Positions 47,021 to 55,388 of a DNA stretch of 64,000 bases are shown in pieces (position 1 is the stretch's first letter; every line of letters starts with the position of its first letter). Source of the DNA: Clostridia bacterium (GTDB taxonomy: Bacteria; Bacillota; Clostridia; Christensenellales; Borkfalkiaceae). The notes beneath the pieces were generated by a model that did not search any database, was not told the origin of the DNA, and saw only the letters and a program-made list of their open reading frames with translations. Location: NCBI GenBank assembly GCA_017504165.1, contig JAFVRR010000011.1, positions 124,001 through 188,000 on the forward strand, given 5' to 3'. A program made the translations under genes and the position numbers.

Positions 47021-47094
47021 GCGGATGTAGTTCATTGGTAGAATGCGAGCTTCCCAAGCTTGAGAGGCGGGTCCGATTCCCGTCATCCGCTCCA
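47021..47094 (+). tRNA. tRNA-Gly (anticodon CCC), C at position 55
   Basis: A 74-nt cloverleaf with encoded CCA. The anticodon stem CGAGC/GCTTG holds TTCCCAA, giving CCC. The T-loop is TCCGATT, with C at position 55 (47073). D-loop GG is present. Confidence 0.92.
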
Positions 47095-47098
47095 ATAT

Positions 47099-47128
47099 AA
47101 AACAGCGTAGTTTTTCTACGCTGTTTTT
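47099..47128 (+). terminator. Terminator after tRNA-Gly(CCC)
   Basis: AACAGCGTAG (47101-47110) pairs with CTACGCTGTT around TTTTT, followed by T. Its right half belongs to the first copy of the 67-bp repeat. Confidence 0.85.
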
Positions 47129-47173
47129 TATTGGACTTGACCCACAAATCGGAGCCTTTGGTTCGGAAATTTT
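47107..47173 (+). repeat. 67-bp intergenic direct repeat, copy 1
   Basis: Runs from GTAGTTTTTCTACG through TCGGAGCCTTTGGTTCGG to AAATTTT. It matches copy 2 at 47263-47329 at 65 of 67 positions. Downstream it continues into a TTTGC-TTTA-GCAAA hairpin and a TGCCGA...TCGGCA hairpin (47191-47222). The 303 bases from 47095 to 47397 hold no gene. Confidence 0.85.
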
Positions 47174-47262
47174 GCTTTAGCAAATTTTTTTGCCGAGGGG
47201 TTCCCCTTTAGGGGTTTCGGCAAATTCCCGTCTTGTTATACTTTACAATAGGTTTTAAGCAA

Positions 47263-47329
47263 GTAGTTTTTCTACGCCGTTTTTTATTGGACTTGACTCA
47301 CAAATCGGAGCCTTTGGTTCGGAAATTTT
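47263..47329 (+). repeat. 67-bp intergenic direct repeat, copy 2
   Basis: Second copy, differing from copy 1 only in two T/C changes. Here the left stem of the terminator is lost (AAGTAG instead of AGCGTAG), so it is not a functional terminator copy. It ends 17 bases before the promoter of the next gene. Confidence 0.85.
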
Positions 47330-47345
47330 ACTATATAAAATTATC

Positions 47346-47374
47346 TTGTAATTAACTAAAATGTATGTTATACT
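47346..47374 (+). promoter_or_regulatory. Promoter of the first beta-helix lipoprotein gene
   Basis: TTGTAA (47346-47351), a 17-nt spacer, extended-10 TGT and TATACT (47369-47374), followed by AAA. The whole element closely resembles 29740-29768. Confidence 0.75.
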
Positions 47375-47397
47375 AAAAATATTATTTGGGTATGATT

Positions 47398-50196
47398 ATG
47401 AGAAAAAGAATTTTTATAAAAATTTTAATATTGATATTTTCATCTATGCTTGCATTAGGTGCTTTTTCCGCTTGCTATAACGAAAAGGGTGAAAATGCGC
47501 ATACACATAAATTTTCTTCAACGTATTTTTATAATGATGACTATCATTGGCATAAATGTGATTGCAAAGAGATTACTGAAAAACTTCCTCATAATATAGT
47601 AGATGGCAAATGTATTTGTGGGTATAAACAATACGAGCATCGTTGTTTGTTTTTAAATTACGTTTATAATAACGATGCCACGTGTGAGCAAGACGGTACA
47701 GAAACGGCTATTTGCGAAAACGGTTGCTCGCTTACCGATACAAGGGTTAAATTAAATAGTGTTGTAAATCATGACTATGGCGAGTGGCAACCTAATTACG
47801 ACGGAACACATATTAAAGTTTGCTATTATAATGAAGAACATGTAATATATGAACAATGCTACGGCGGTGAGGCTACGGAAACTGAACGCGCCGTTTGTGA
47901 AGTTTGTGGTGAAAAGTATGGCGCAACGCTTGGTCACGTTCATGATTATTCAGAGCAAGTTGTTGCCGATAGGTATTTATATTCTAACGCTACTTGTGAA
48001 AGCGCGTCAAAGTATTACTATTCTTGCGTATGTAAACAACGTGGAAGTGAGACGTTTGAAGTAGGGAAACCTTTAGGTCACGATTATTCTATATTCGTAC
48101 CATACGATGAAACAAGGCACAAAAGCGTATGCGTTAATGACAATAGTCATTACGTTTTAGAAAATTGCGTTGGCGGTACGGCAACTCAAACAAGCTTGCC
48201 GATATGTGATTTGTGTAATCAGGGTTATTTGAGTGACGTGTCTACTGGTATTTATATCGGTGATTTTAGTATTTTAGATTACGTTATTGCAGTTGATGAT
48301 GATAATCAAATATTATACCAAGGCGCACTAAATTTACAGTCCACAATCTCTTCAATTGTTGGCTATAATTTAGATATTGTAAAAAGTGGATACGAAAGAA
48401 CAATTTTATTAAAACAAGTATCAAAAAACGAAACTGCTGAAGAAGGCTTTAAAATTTTCGTTAAAGATAACGATTTAATAATAGAATGCGCGTATATGAA
48501 TATGTTTGATATAGCGCTTGACAGTTTTTGTGCCGATTTGCAATATAATAGAGGTAAAGCAATTTACTTTTACGACGGGTATGAAGAAACCATTGAAATT
48601 AGTAAAGTTTATTATAGTGAATTTGGCGTAGTCGGTGATGGTGTTACAAACGATTTCTACGCGATGAAAGAAGCGCACGATTACGCTAATATTAGCGGGC
48701 AAATTGTTTGTGGGGAACAGGGAAAAACTTACCTTATATCTAATACGGTAGATGAAAATAACGTTGCTCAGACAATAACTATTAAAACGGACGTGGATTG
48801 GTGTGACGCTAAAATTGTTATAGACGATAGATATTTTACTCCGTCTAGCCCTGAAATTACCGAAAGCGTATTCACTATTGCTAACGATTACGATAGAACG
48901 GCGATAACGAATTCCACCAAAACTACTATAAGTCAATTTATTCCAACTAAAAAAATTACTAATACTACAACGGGATTTAAAAATTTACTTGGTTATAGCG
49001 CGCTTATCCACGTATATAACAGCAATAGAATGATGTTTAACCGTTACGGCTATAATAATGGTGGTTCACAAAATGAAATTTTCTATATTGATGAAAATGC
49101 AAAAATCGTAGATTCTAGCCTACTTTTTGAGTTTGATGATATTACTAGTATTTTAGTATATCGGGCAGATAACCCTGAAATAACGGTAAAAAATGCAACC
49201 ATAGAAACCCTTGCTTGCCTATATAATCTAGGCACGGGCAGTAACGTTTATATAAGCCGTGGTATAACTCTTTCAAGACCTAACGCCATACTTAAAAACT
49301 TAAAACACGTTGTAACTGGTGAAATACCAAAAGGTACTATAGTTGACGGTGTTCCTTTTAACGGAATGAGCAACTCATATTTAAAGGTGTTAAACACGCA
49401 TAACGTATTAATTGAAGATTGTGTATTTCAAGGTAGAACGTATTATTTAGCAGGTACTTACGATATAGCGCCAACTAATTCGCATAAAGTTTTATTTAAA
49501 AATTGCACTCAAACAAACTTTTTTGAACGCAAAGCAAACGGTGAAGAGTCTAATAGGGCTAATTTTAGTAAGCAATGGGGAATAATTGGTTCTAATCGCT
49601 GTAAACATTTAGATTTAGTTGGTTGTAGGCTTTCTAGATACGATGCCCACGCTGGTGTGACAGACGGAAAGATTATCAACTCGGAAGTAGGGCAAATTTC
49701 CGTTGTTGGTGGCGGTGATTTACTTATAGAAAATACTAAAATTTACGCTTATCGTGAACGAATTTTAGTTTTACGTAAAGACTACGGCGCTTTTTGGAAT
49801 GGCACTATTACGCTAAAAGATTGTCACGTTATCAATGCTAAACTTGACGATGGCAAATACCGTCAACAAATAATATCAATTGTCGATGCTGATACGGTTA
49901 ACCATAACTTTGGTTTTGAAACACAATTTCCTAATCTTGTTATAGATAATTTAAAGATAGATAAGGCGGCAAAATACGTACGCGTATGCAATTCACCACG
50001 CGCTATGAATGACCCTTCAGTTACTAAACTTGGAGTAAAAGATTTAGACGGTAATCCGAATTTGTACGCATATTATCCACCGCAATATATTAAGATTTAT
50101 AATAATAACGATAAGCCATATCAGGTTTTAGTACCTACAAATAACGGATTTTTTAGTAAAACTGAAACACAAAACGTAGTAAAGAATCAAATTTAA
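47398..50196 (+). CDS. Cys-repeat lipoprotein with pectate-lyase-like beta-helix
   Basis: Surface lipoprotein of 932 residues. The lipobox GAFSAC puts the lipid on Cys 26. Residues 35-278 hold divergent Cys/His knuckles, including HVHDY, CEVCGEKYG and ATCESASKYYYSCVC, as in the lipoprotein at 29801. Residues 283-385 resemble the small domain found before catalytic barrels of GH67/GH20-type enzymes. From about 405 a right-handed beta-helix of the Pectate_lyase_3 type begins (FGVVGDGVTNDFYAMKEA). I start at 47398, 7 nt after GGG. The C-terminal ~650 residues closely match the next gene. Polysaccharide binding or cleavage is likely, but the active site is not identified. Confidence 0.78.
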   Translation: MRKRIFIKILILIFSSMLALGAFSACYNEKGENAHTHKFSSTYFYNDDYHWHKCDCKEITEKLPHNIVDGKCICGYKQYEHRCLFLNYVYNNDATCEQDGTETAICENGCSLTDTRVKLNSVVNHDYGEWQPNYDGTHIKVCYYNEEHVIYEQCYGGEATETERAVCEVCGEKYGATLGHVHDYSEQVVADRYLYSNATCESASKYYYSCVCKQRGSETFEVGKPLGHDYSIFVPYDETRHKSVCVNDNSHYVLENCVGGTATQTSLPICDLCNQGYLSDVSTGIYIGDFSILDYVIAVDDDNQILYQGALNLQSTISSIVGYNLDIVKSGYERTILLKQVSKNETAEEGFKIFVKDNDLIIECAYMNMFDIALDSFCADLQYNRGKAIYFYDGYEETIEISKVYYSEFGVVGDGVTNDFYAMKEAHDYANISGQIVCGEQGKTYLISNTVDENNVAQTITIKTDVDWCDAKIVIDDRYFTPSSPEITESVFTIANDYDRTAITNSTKTTISQFIPTKKITNTTTGFKNLLGYSALIHVYNSNRMMFNRYGYNNGGSQNEIFYIDENAKIVDSSLLFEFDDITSILVYRADNPEITVKNATIETLACLYNLGTGSNVYISRGITLSRPNAILKNLKHVVTGEIPKGTIVDGVPFNGMSNSYLKVLNTHNVLIEDCVFQGRTYYLAGTYDIAPTNSHKVLFKNCTQTNFFERKANGEESNRANFSKQWGIIGSNRCKHLDLVGCRLSRYDAHAGVTDGKIINSEVGQISVVGGGDLLIENTKIYAYRERILVLRKDYGAFWNGTITLKDCHVINAKLDDGKYRQQIISIVDADTVNHNFGFETQFPNLVIDNLKIDKAAKYVRVCNSPRAMNDPSVTKLGVKDLDGNPNLYAYYPPQYIKIYNNNDKPYQVLVPTNNGFFSKTETQNVVKNQI

Positions 50197-50213
50197 TAAT
50201 TTTTTAATAATTA

Positions 50214-50249
50214 AAATTCCGCAATTTTACGTTGCGGAATTTCTTTTTT
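50214..50249 (+). terminator. Terminator between the beta-helix genes
   Basis: ATTCCGCAA (50216-50224) pairs with TTGCGGAAT (50232-50240), then TTCTTTTTT. The paralogues are therefore separate transcription units. Confidence 0.88.
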
Positions 50250-50293
50250 GTTGCCAACGTCGTTTTTAACATTTGTTTAGTCGTTTTATTTGA

Positions 50294-50322
50294 TTGACTT
50301 TATCTTTTAATAATAGTAATAT
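50294..50322 (+). promoter_or_regulatory. Possible promoter of the second beta-helix gene
   Basis: TTGACT (50294-50299), a 17-nt spacer and TAATAT (50317-50322). A TATAAT at 50322-50327 is nearby but too far from the -35. The choice is uncertain. Confidence 0.4.
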
Positions 50323-50368
50323 ATAATATATTAGTATGCATTATTGTAACTTAAGGTAGGAGTTTGCA

Positions 50369-53326
50369 ATGAGAAAAAGTTTAATTAAGTTTTTAATATG
50401 TGTTTTAACTTTATGTGGTTTTTGCGGGATTTTAGGTATTAATACTGTAAAGGCTCATACTTTGCCTGGCGAAATCGGCGGTGTTTTTGAACTTACTGGC
50501 GCAAGCGTAAGAAATTCGACAAGTGAAGAAGATTTATCGGGTATTCGTTTTACAACTAATTTGTCGCAAAAGGCGTATAAAGATATCTTGACTTTTGCTA
50601 ATGGTAAAACGGTTTTATTCGGGACGGAAATAGTTCCTGCTAATAATGAAAAAGCAGAGCCCGTTTCTATTCAGTATTTATCAACAGATCCAAAGTCAGG
50701 GGAAAGTAAGCCTAAGTTTAAAACTAGCGATAATAATGAAGTTATAGAATATCATGCGTCTATGACTTATAATTTAGACGACTTTACTAATGACATTGAA
50801 AATAAATTATTAGTTCAAGGCAAACTTACAAAGGGCGAAGAGAATTATAATATTAAACTTGAAAATTACGTTTTAGAATATTTAAAGCAAGCGTACGGTA
50901 TGCAATTAAAGGCGACTAGTTACTTTGAAATTGAATATCAAAGATATTACACGGGCAGTATCGTTCGTTCAATGTCAATGCTTGCAAACTACTACGATAA
51001 AACTCCTGAATATCAAAAGGAATTAACTCAATACTTCTACGATAAAGGCTATTTTACAAACGGAGAACCTAAAACTGGTTACATATTACAAGATGGTAGT
51101 ATTACCGTAGATGGTTTTGATATGGAAAGCGTAGTTGCTTTTTCTCAAGGTTACGATGCTCTAGAATTCGTAAAGGAAAATACTTTATTTAACGTGAAGG
51201 TAAATCTTCCTAATCTTAATGAAAGCATAACTGTATACGCTTTTGATGAAGACAATAAAGTTACTACCTTAACTTTACAATACGTTAATGATTTACCGCT
51301 TGATATTACTATTGGCAATAACAATATCGCAACGTATAAAATCGCAGTTGACGAAAATAATGAAGAAACTTACCAAGGCGCGTTAGAATTACAGTCTTTA
51401 ATTAGCAAAAAAATTGGCAAAAACCTTGAAATCGTTGGATTGGGTACTACTGAAAACGTAATTGCCATTAAACAAGTTAATAAAAATGAGACTGCTGAAG
51501 AAGGCTTTAAAGCGTTCGTTACAAACAACAATTTAACTATTGAATGTGCGTATATGAATAAGTTTGATATTGCATTTGAAACTTTCTGCGCTAGCGTGTT
51601 TGATAGGGAAGATGCAGTCGTTTTAGAAGACGGATATATTGAAACTGTCGAAATTAGCAAAGTTTATTATAGCGACTTCGGCGTTATTGGCGACGGTGTT
51701 ACTAACGACTTCTATGCAATGAAAGAAGCGCACGACTTTGCAAATATTAGCGGTCAAACGGTATACGGTGAAGGTGGTAAAACTTATTATATTAAAGACA
51801 CTTTAGATGAAAGTGGTAACGTACAAGTAATTACCATTAAAACTAACGTTGACTGGTGTAATGCTAAAATTGTTATTGATGATACTTGGCTTACTCCTGA
51901 TACTAATCAAAAGAATAGCCCAATATTTGAAATTGCTAACGACTATAAAGAATTTGCAATTACCGATAAAACTGCTATAAAAATTTCTGATATTGTACCT
52001 AATAAAAAAATACCAAAAGACACAACTTCGTTAAATAACCCATATGGTTATCCGCTTTTATTACATATATATAATGGCGATAGAAAGATGTTCTTAAGAT
52101 ATGGAAATCCAGGTGGTGGTTCACAAAATGAAATCTTCTACGTTGACGCAAACGGCAATTTAGTAGATACAACGATTTTATTCGACTTTGATAACGTAAC
52201 TAGTATAAAAGTGTATAGGGCAGATACTCCGTCAGTTACAGTAAAGAATGCGGTTATTCAATCAAAAGCGTCGCAATACAATCTTGGCTCTAAATCTAAT
52301 ACGGGTGTTTCGCGTGGTATAAAAGTTACTAGACCAAATACGGTTGTTAGAAATTTAGAACACGTAATAACTGATGAAATTCCTAAAGGTACAGTAGTTG
52401 ACGGCGTGCCATACTATGGTATGAGTGTAAGTTATTTTAGTATTTCTAATGCTTATAACGTGTTAGTTGAAGATTGTGTATTCCAATCTCACGTATACTA
52501 TAAGTCGGGTACTTATGATATCGGTCCTGGACAATCTCATACTGTCATTTTCAAAAACTGTACGCAATCAAACTTCTTTGAACTTAAAGCAGACGGTACT
52601 TTATCTAACCGTTGTGATACTGGTACGCATTGGGGCATTATGGGCTCTAACGGATGTAAGAATTTAGTATACGACGGTTGTACTTTATCTAGATTTGACG
52701 CGCACGCAGGTCTTGTAGATGGTAAGATAATAAACTCTAAAGTAGGTAAAATTTCTGTTACAGGCGGTGGTGAATTACTTATTGAAAATACCGAAATTTA
52801 CGCATACTCTCACTACGTAATGGTTTTAAGGGCAGACTACGGTGCGTTCTGGAACGGTACTATTAAAATTAAAGATTCTCACGTTGTTAACGCTAAACTT
52901 GACGATGGTAAGTATCGTCAACAAATGACGCTTATTTGCGATGCGGATACGGTTAACCATAACTTTGGTTACGAATGTCAATTCCCTAACTTTATTATTG
53001 ATAACCTTAAGATGGATAAGTATGCGGCAAGCGTTGCTATTTCATATTCTAACCGTGCTTTAACCGACCCGTCGATTTTCACGTTAGGAGCGCTTGACCT
53101 TAACTTAAAACCTAATGAATACGTTTATAATCCACCTAAGTTTATTACGGTAATAAATAACGACGCTAACAAGTATAAGATTTTCGTTCCGTCAAATAAC
53201 GACTTCTTTACAAAAGCAACTCTTACAGGTGTAGACGTAAAACAAACCGACACTAAAGTTACGCAAAAGGCTGAAGGCGACAATACAGGTTTTGACCTTA
53301 GTTGGCTCGTCGGCGCTACAATATAA
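50369..53326 (+). CDS. Secreted pectate-lyase-like beta-helix protein, paralogue of the upstream gene
   Basis: Exported protein of 985 residues. The signal peptide (1-29) ends VKA-HT without a lipobox, so it is released or held by its N-terminal domain. Residues 30-230 form an unrecognised domain (FELTGASVRNST, SGIRFTTNLS). About 240-320 is a strand-rich linker, 325-425 the small GH-associated domain (ETYQGALELQSLI), and from about 440 the beta-helix with FGVIGDGVTNDFYAMKEA. The C-terminal two-thirds match the upstream gene with few gaps; the N-termini are unrelated. There is no LPxTG motif. AGGAG precedes the ATG. A surface polysaccharide lyase or binder is the best guess. Confidence 0.78.
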   Translation: MRKSLIKFLICVLTLCGFCGILGINTVKAHTLPGEIGGVFELTGASVRNSTSEEDLSGIRFTTNLSQKAYKDILTFANGKTVLFGTEIVPANNEKAEPVSIQYLSTDPKSGESKPKFKTSDNNEVIEYHASMTYNLDDFTNDIENKLLVQGKLTKGEENYNIKLENYVLEYLKQAYGMQLKATSYFEIEYQRYYTGSIVRSMSMLANYYDKTPEYQKELTQYFYDKGYFTNGEPKTGYILQDGSITVDGFDMESVVAFSQGYDALEFVKENTLFNVKVNLPNLNESITVYAFDEDNKVTTLTLQYVNDLPLDITIGNNNIATYKIAVDENNEETYQGALELQSLISKKIGKNLEIVGLGTTENVIAIKQVNKNETAEEGFKAFVTNNNLTIECAYMNKFDIAFETFCASVFDREDAVVLEDGYIETVEISKVYYSDFGVIGDGVTNDFYAMKEAHDFANISGQTVYGEGGKTYYIKDTLDESGNVQVITIKTNVDWCNAKIVIDDTWLTPDTNQKNSPIFEIANDYKEFAITDKTAIKISDIVPNKKIPKDTTSLNNPYGYPLLLHIYNGDRKMFLRYGNPGGGSQNEIFYVDANGNLVDTTILFDFDNVTSIKVYRADTPSVTVKNAVIQSKASQYNLGSKSNTGVSRGIKVTRPNTVVRNLEHVITDEIPKGTVVDGVPYYGMSVSYFSISNAYNVLVEDCVFQSHVYYKSGTYDIGPGQSHTVIFKNCTQSNFFELKADGTLSNRCDTGTHWGIMGSNGCKNLVYDGCTLSRFDAHAGLVDGKIINSKVGKISVTGGGELLIENTEIYAYSHYVMVLRADYGAFWNGTIKIKDSHVVNAKLDDGKYRQQMTLICDADTVNHNFGYECQFPNFIIDNLKMDKYAASVAISYSNRALTDPSIFTLGALDLNLKPNEYVYNPPKFITVINNDANKYKIFVPSNNDFFTKATLTGVDVKQTDTKVTQKAEGDNTGFDLSWLVGATI

Positions 53327-53333
53327 TAAATAT

Positions 53334-53370
53334 AAAATTCCCACAACGTAAAGTTGTGGGAATTATTTTT
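53334..53370. terminator. Bidirectional terminator after the beta-helix gene
   Basis: AATTCCCACAAC (53336-53347) pairs with GTTGTGGGAATT (53353-53364), followed by ATTTTT. It serves the convergent epimerase gene as well. Confidence 0.88.
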
Positions 53371-53377
53371 CGTTTAA

Positions 53378-54259
53378 TTATTTTTCAATTTTTTCTACTA
53401 ACGCTTTTGCAGATTTAAATGCATACTCGTGAAAAGCGAAAAAGGCGTCGATACCATATTTTAAGGCTCTATTTGCATTTAATTCCATACTAAACGCGCC
53501 GTCGTAGTTTGTTTCTTTAAGCGCTAAAGCAAAGTCGTCCCAATCGATACTGCCAATTCCGATAGGAGTATGATCATCGGTAATGCCAAAGTTATCGTTA
53601 ACGTGTAGTACTTTTAGTCGATTACCAAGTAGTCTTACGGCCTCTGCTGGGCTATAACTTAGGTCGTGCATATGACCGGTATCTAAACAAGCAACGAATC
53701 TATCGCTACCAATGCCGTCAACGTATTTAATCATATCTTGAGGGGAAGAGCATCCCGTATCGCAAAGGCGTTTTCTAAGATTATCCGTTTGCCACATATT
53801 TTCTACGCAAGCGTAAACGTCAAATTCTTTTAAAGTATCGTCAAATTTTCTATACATATCCATATTAACCTCATAGTCGAATTCTTTTTTAACGTGAAGG
53901 TTTGCGTGGTTAATAGGGTGGATAACTATGTATTTTGAGCCTAAAAGTTTTGTTGCTTCTATTTCCTTTTTAAAGTGGTCTAAACACTTATCGCTTAAAA
54001 AGTCTTCACCGTCAATATTAGTTGGGTAGGTCGCATGAGTTTGTAATGTTTCAAGCCCATTGTCATTTAATTTCTTTTTAACATCTTTAAAATAGTTTAA
54101 CCAAACGTTTCTATTTTCATTAAACACGGGGTTGATTTTTCTCCAACCTAAGTGAAGGGAATAATCAAAACCGTCAAACCCGATTTCTTTAATTTTTTTT
54201 AAATATAAATCTTCAGGAACGTCGTATTTGTTAATAGCTCCGTTTATAGAAATTATCAT
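53378..54259 (-). CDS. Sugar phosphate isomerase/epimerase-like TIM barrel, third member
   Basis: Xylose-isomerase-like TIM-barrel protein of 293 residues. Metal-site motifs are the Glu in ACVENMWQ, the Asp/His in LDTGHMHD, the His in LHVNDNFG and the Glu in FSMELNA; HPINHA precedes them. It differs clearly from the pair at 28-29.7 kb. AAGAGG precedes the ATG and a good promoter lies upstream. It is convergent with the beta-helix gene. The substrate is unknown; inosose, tagatose or similar sugars are typical of the family. Confidence 0.8.
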   Translation of the reverse strand: MIISINGAINKYDVPEDLYLKKIKEIGFDGFDYSLHLGWRKINPVFNENRNVWLNYFKDVKKKLNDNGLETLQTHATYPTNIDGEDFLSDKCLDHFKKEIEATKLLGSKYIVIHPINHANLHVKKEFDYEVNMDMYRKFDDTLKEFDVYACVENMWQTDNLRKRLCDTGCSSPQDMIKYVDGIGSDRFVACLDTGHMHDLSYSPAEAVRLLGNRLKVLHVNDNFGITDDHTPIGIGSIDWDDFALALKETNYDGAFSMELNANRALKYGIDAFFAFHEYAFKSAKALVEKIEK

Positions 54260-54288
54260 AAAAACCTCTTAAATTTTAAATTTTTATA

Positions 54289-54317
54289 ATTATAACACAA
54301 TAATTTTTTTATTGCAA
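54289..54317 (-). promoter_or_regulatory. Promoter of the third epimerase gene
   Basis: On the minus strand, TTGCAA (54312-54317), a 17-nt spacer, extended-10 TGT and TATAAT (54289-54294). Confidence 0.75.
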
Positions 54318-54346
54318 TAAAAACAAAAAAATCAGTAATATTTTAT

Positions 54347-54375
54347 TTGTCTTTTTTAACTTTGTAAAATATAAT
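54347..54375 (+). promoter_or_regulatory. Promoter of the YitT-family gene
   Basis: TTGTCT (54347-54352), a 17-nt spacer and TATAAT (54370-54375). Confidence 0.65.
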
Positions 54376-54403
54376 AATAGCGTTAACTTTAAGAGGTGAT
54401 TTT

Positions 54404-55285
54404 ATGAAAAGATTAAATAATATAAAATCTAAAATAATTTCAATTTTAATAACAGTGTTTGCTTCGTTTATTTCTGCCTTAGCTTTACACGTTTTTGTTT
54501 ATCCTGCCAACTTCGTGCCATTAGGTGTTGAAGCGATTGTGACTTTGTTATATAGTGTTTTTCCATCGATAAATTCTGGATATTTTAATCTTTTACTCAA
54601 TGCTCCCTTAATTATATTTGCGTTATTTAAACTAGATAAAAAATACGTGGTTTATACTTTGCTTTTTACTTTAATATCCTCGTTATTTTTATTGATATTT
54701 GGCGCTATAAATTTACCAGCATATATAGCTGAAGACGGCAGAATTATTTCCGCTATTTTTGCAGGTGTTATGCTAGGTTTAAGAACTGGTTTCATGCTTA
54801 AAATTGGGTCGTCAACTGGCGGTGTAGATATAATCGCTTGCTTTGTTCAAAAGAAAATGCCGTATGTTAACGTTGAAAGAATTATAAGCGTAATTTGTAT
54901 AATAATTATTGGCATTTCTTATTTTGTATTTAACGACTTTAACTGCATATTGCTTGCTATAATTCAACTTTTTATTTCTGAAAAGACAACTGAATTTATT
55001 ATGAGAGAAAATAGGGAAGCTATTGAAGTAAAAATAATAACGAATTCTCCAAATGAATTGTATTACGATATTGTAGACGTTTTAGGTCATACTGCTACAA
55101 TAGTAGACGCTAAAGGTATGTATACTGAAAGGGCTAACTATATGGTTTTAACTGTTGTTAATAGAAGACAAATTTCAGAAATTGTTAAAATATCTAAAAA
55201 ATATCCACAAACTTTTATATATTACACTAAAGTGAGTGGTGTTTACGGTAAATTTAGAAAAAATAAAGACGACGTTATTGATTAA
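54404..55285 (+). CDS. YitT-family membrane protein
   Basis: Integral membrane protein of 293 residues with five to six helices in the first ~200 residues (YitT/DUF161) and a cytoplasmic C-terminal DUF2179-type domain (from about 205, with IVDAKGMYTERANYMVLTVV). The block GLRTGFMLKIGSSTGGVDIIA is the family signature. AAGAGGTGAT precedes the ATG. The transported substrate, if any, is not established for this family. Confidence 0.88.
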   Translation: MKRLNNIKSKIISILITVFASFISALALHVFVYPANFVPLGVEAIVTLLYSVFPSINSGYFNLLLNAPLIIFALFKLDKKYVVYTLLFTLISSLFLLIFGAINLPAYIAEDGRIISAIFAGVMLGLRTGFMLKIGSSTGGVDIIACFVQKKMPYVNVERIISVICIIIIGISYFVFNDFNCILLAIIQLFISEKTTEFIMRENREAIEVKIITNSPNELYYDIVDVLGHTATIVDAKGMYTERANYMVLTVVNRRQISEIVKISKKYPQTFIYYTKVSGVYGKFRKNKDDVID

Positions 55286-55308
55286 TTTTAAGAAATGTAA
55301 AAAAATGA

Positions 55309-55337
55309 TTGAAAAAAATTCGTAAATAGTATATTAT
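55309..55337 (+). promoter_or_regulatory. Promoter of the DUF624-like / methyltransferase / hslO operon
   Basis: TTGAAA (55309-55314), a 17-nt spacer and TATTAT (55332-55337). A short inverted repeat TACGT/ACGTA follows in the leader (about 55359-55374). Confidence 0.6.
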
Positions 55338-55388
55338 ATATAATATCTATTTAAAAAATACGTCATTTTACGTACTGTGAGGAGTAAT

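Noticed and set aside
54376..54403. Riboswitch upstream of YitT-family or other membrane genes
   Set aside because: Leaders are under 70 nt throughout the window; no aptamer-like structure fits.
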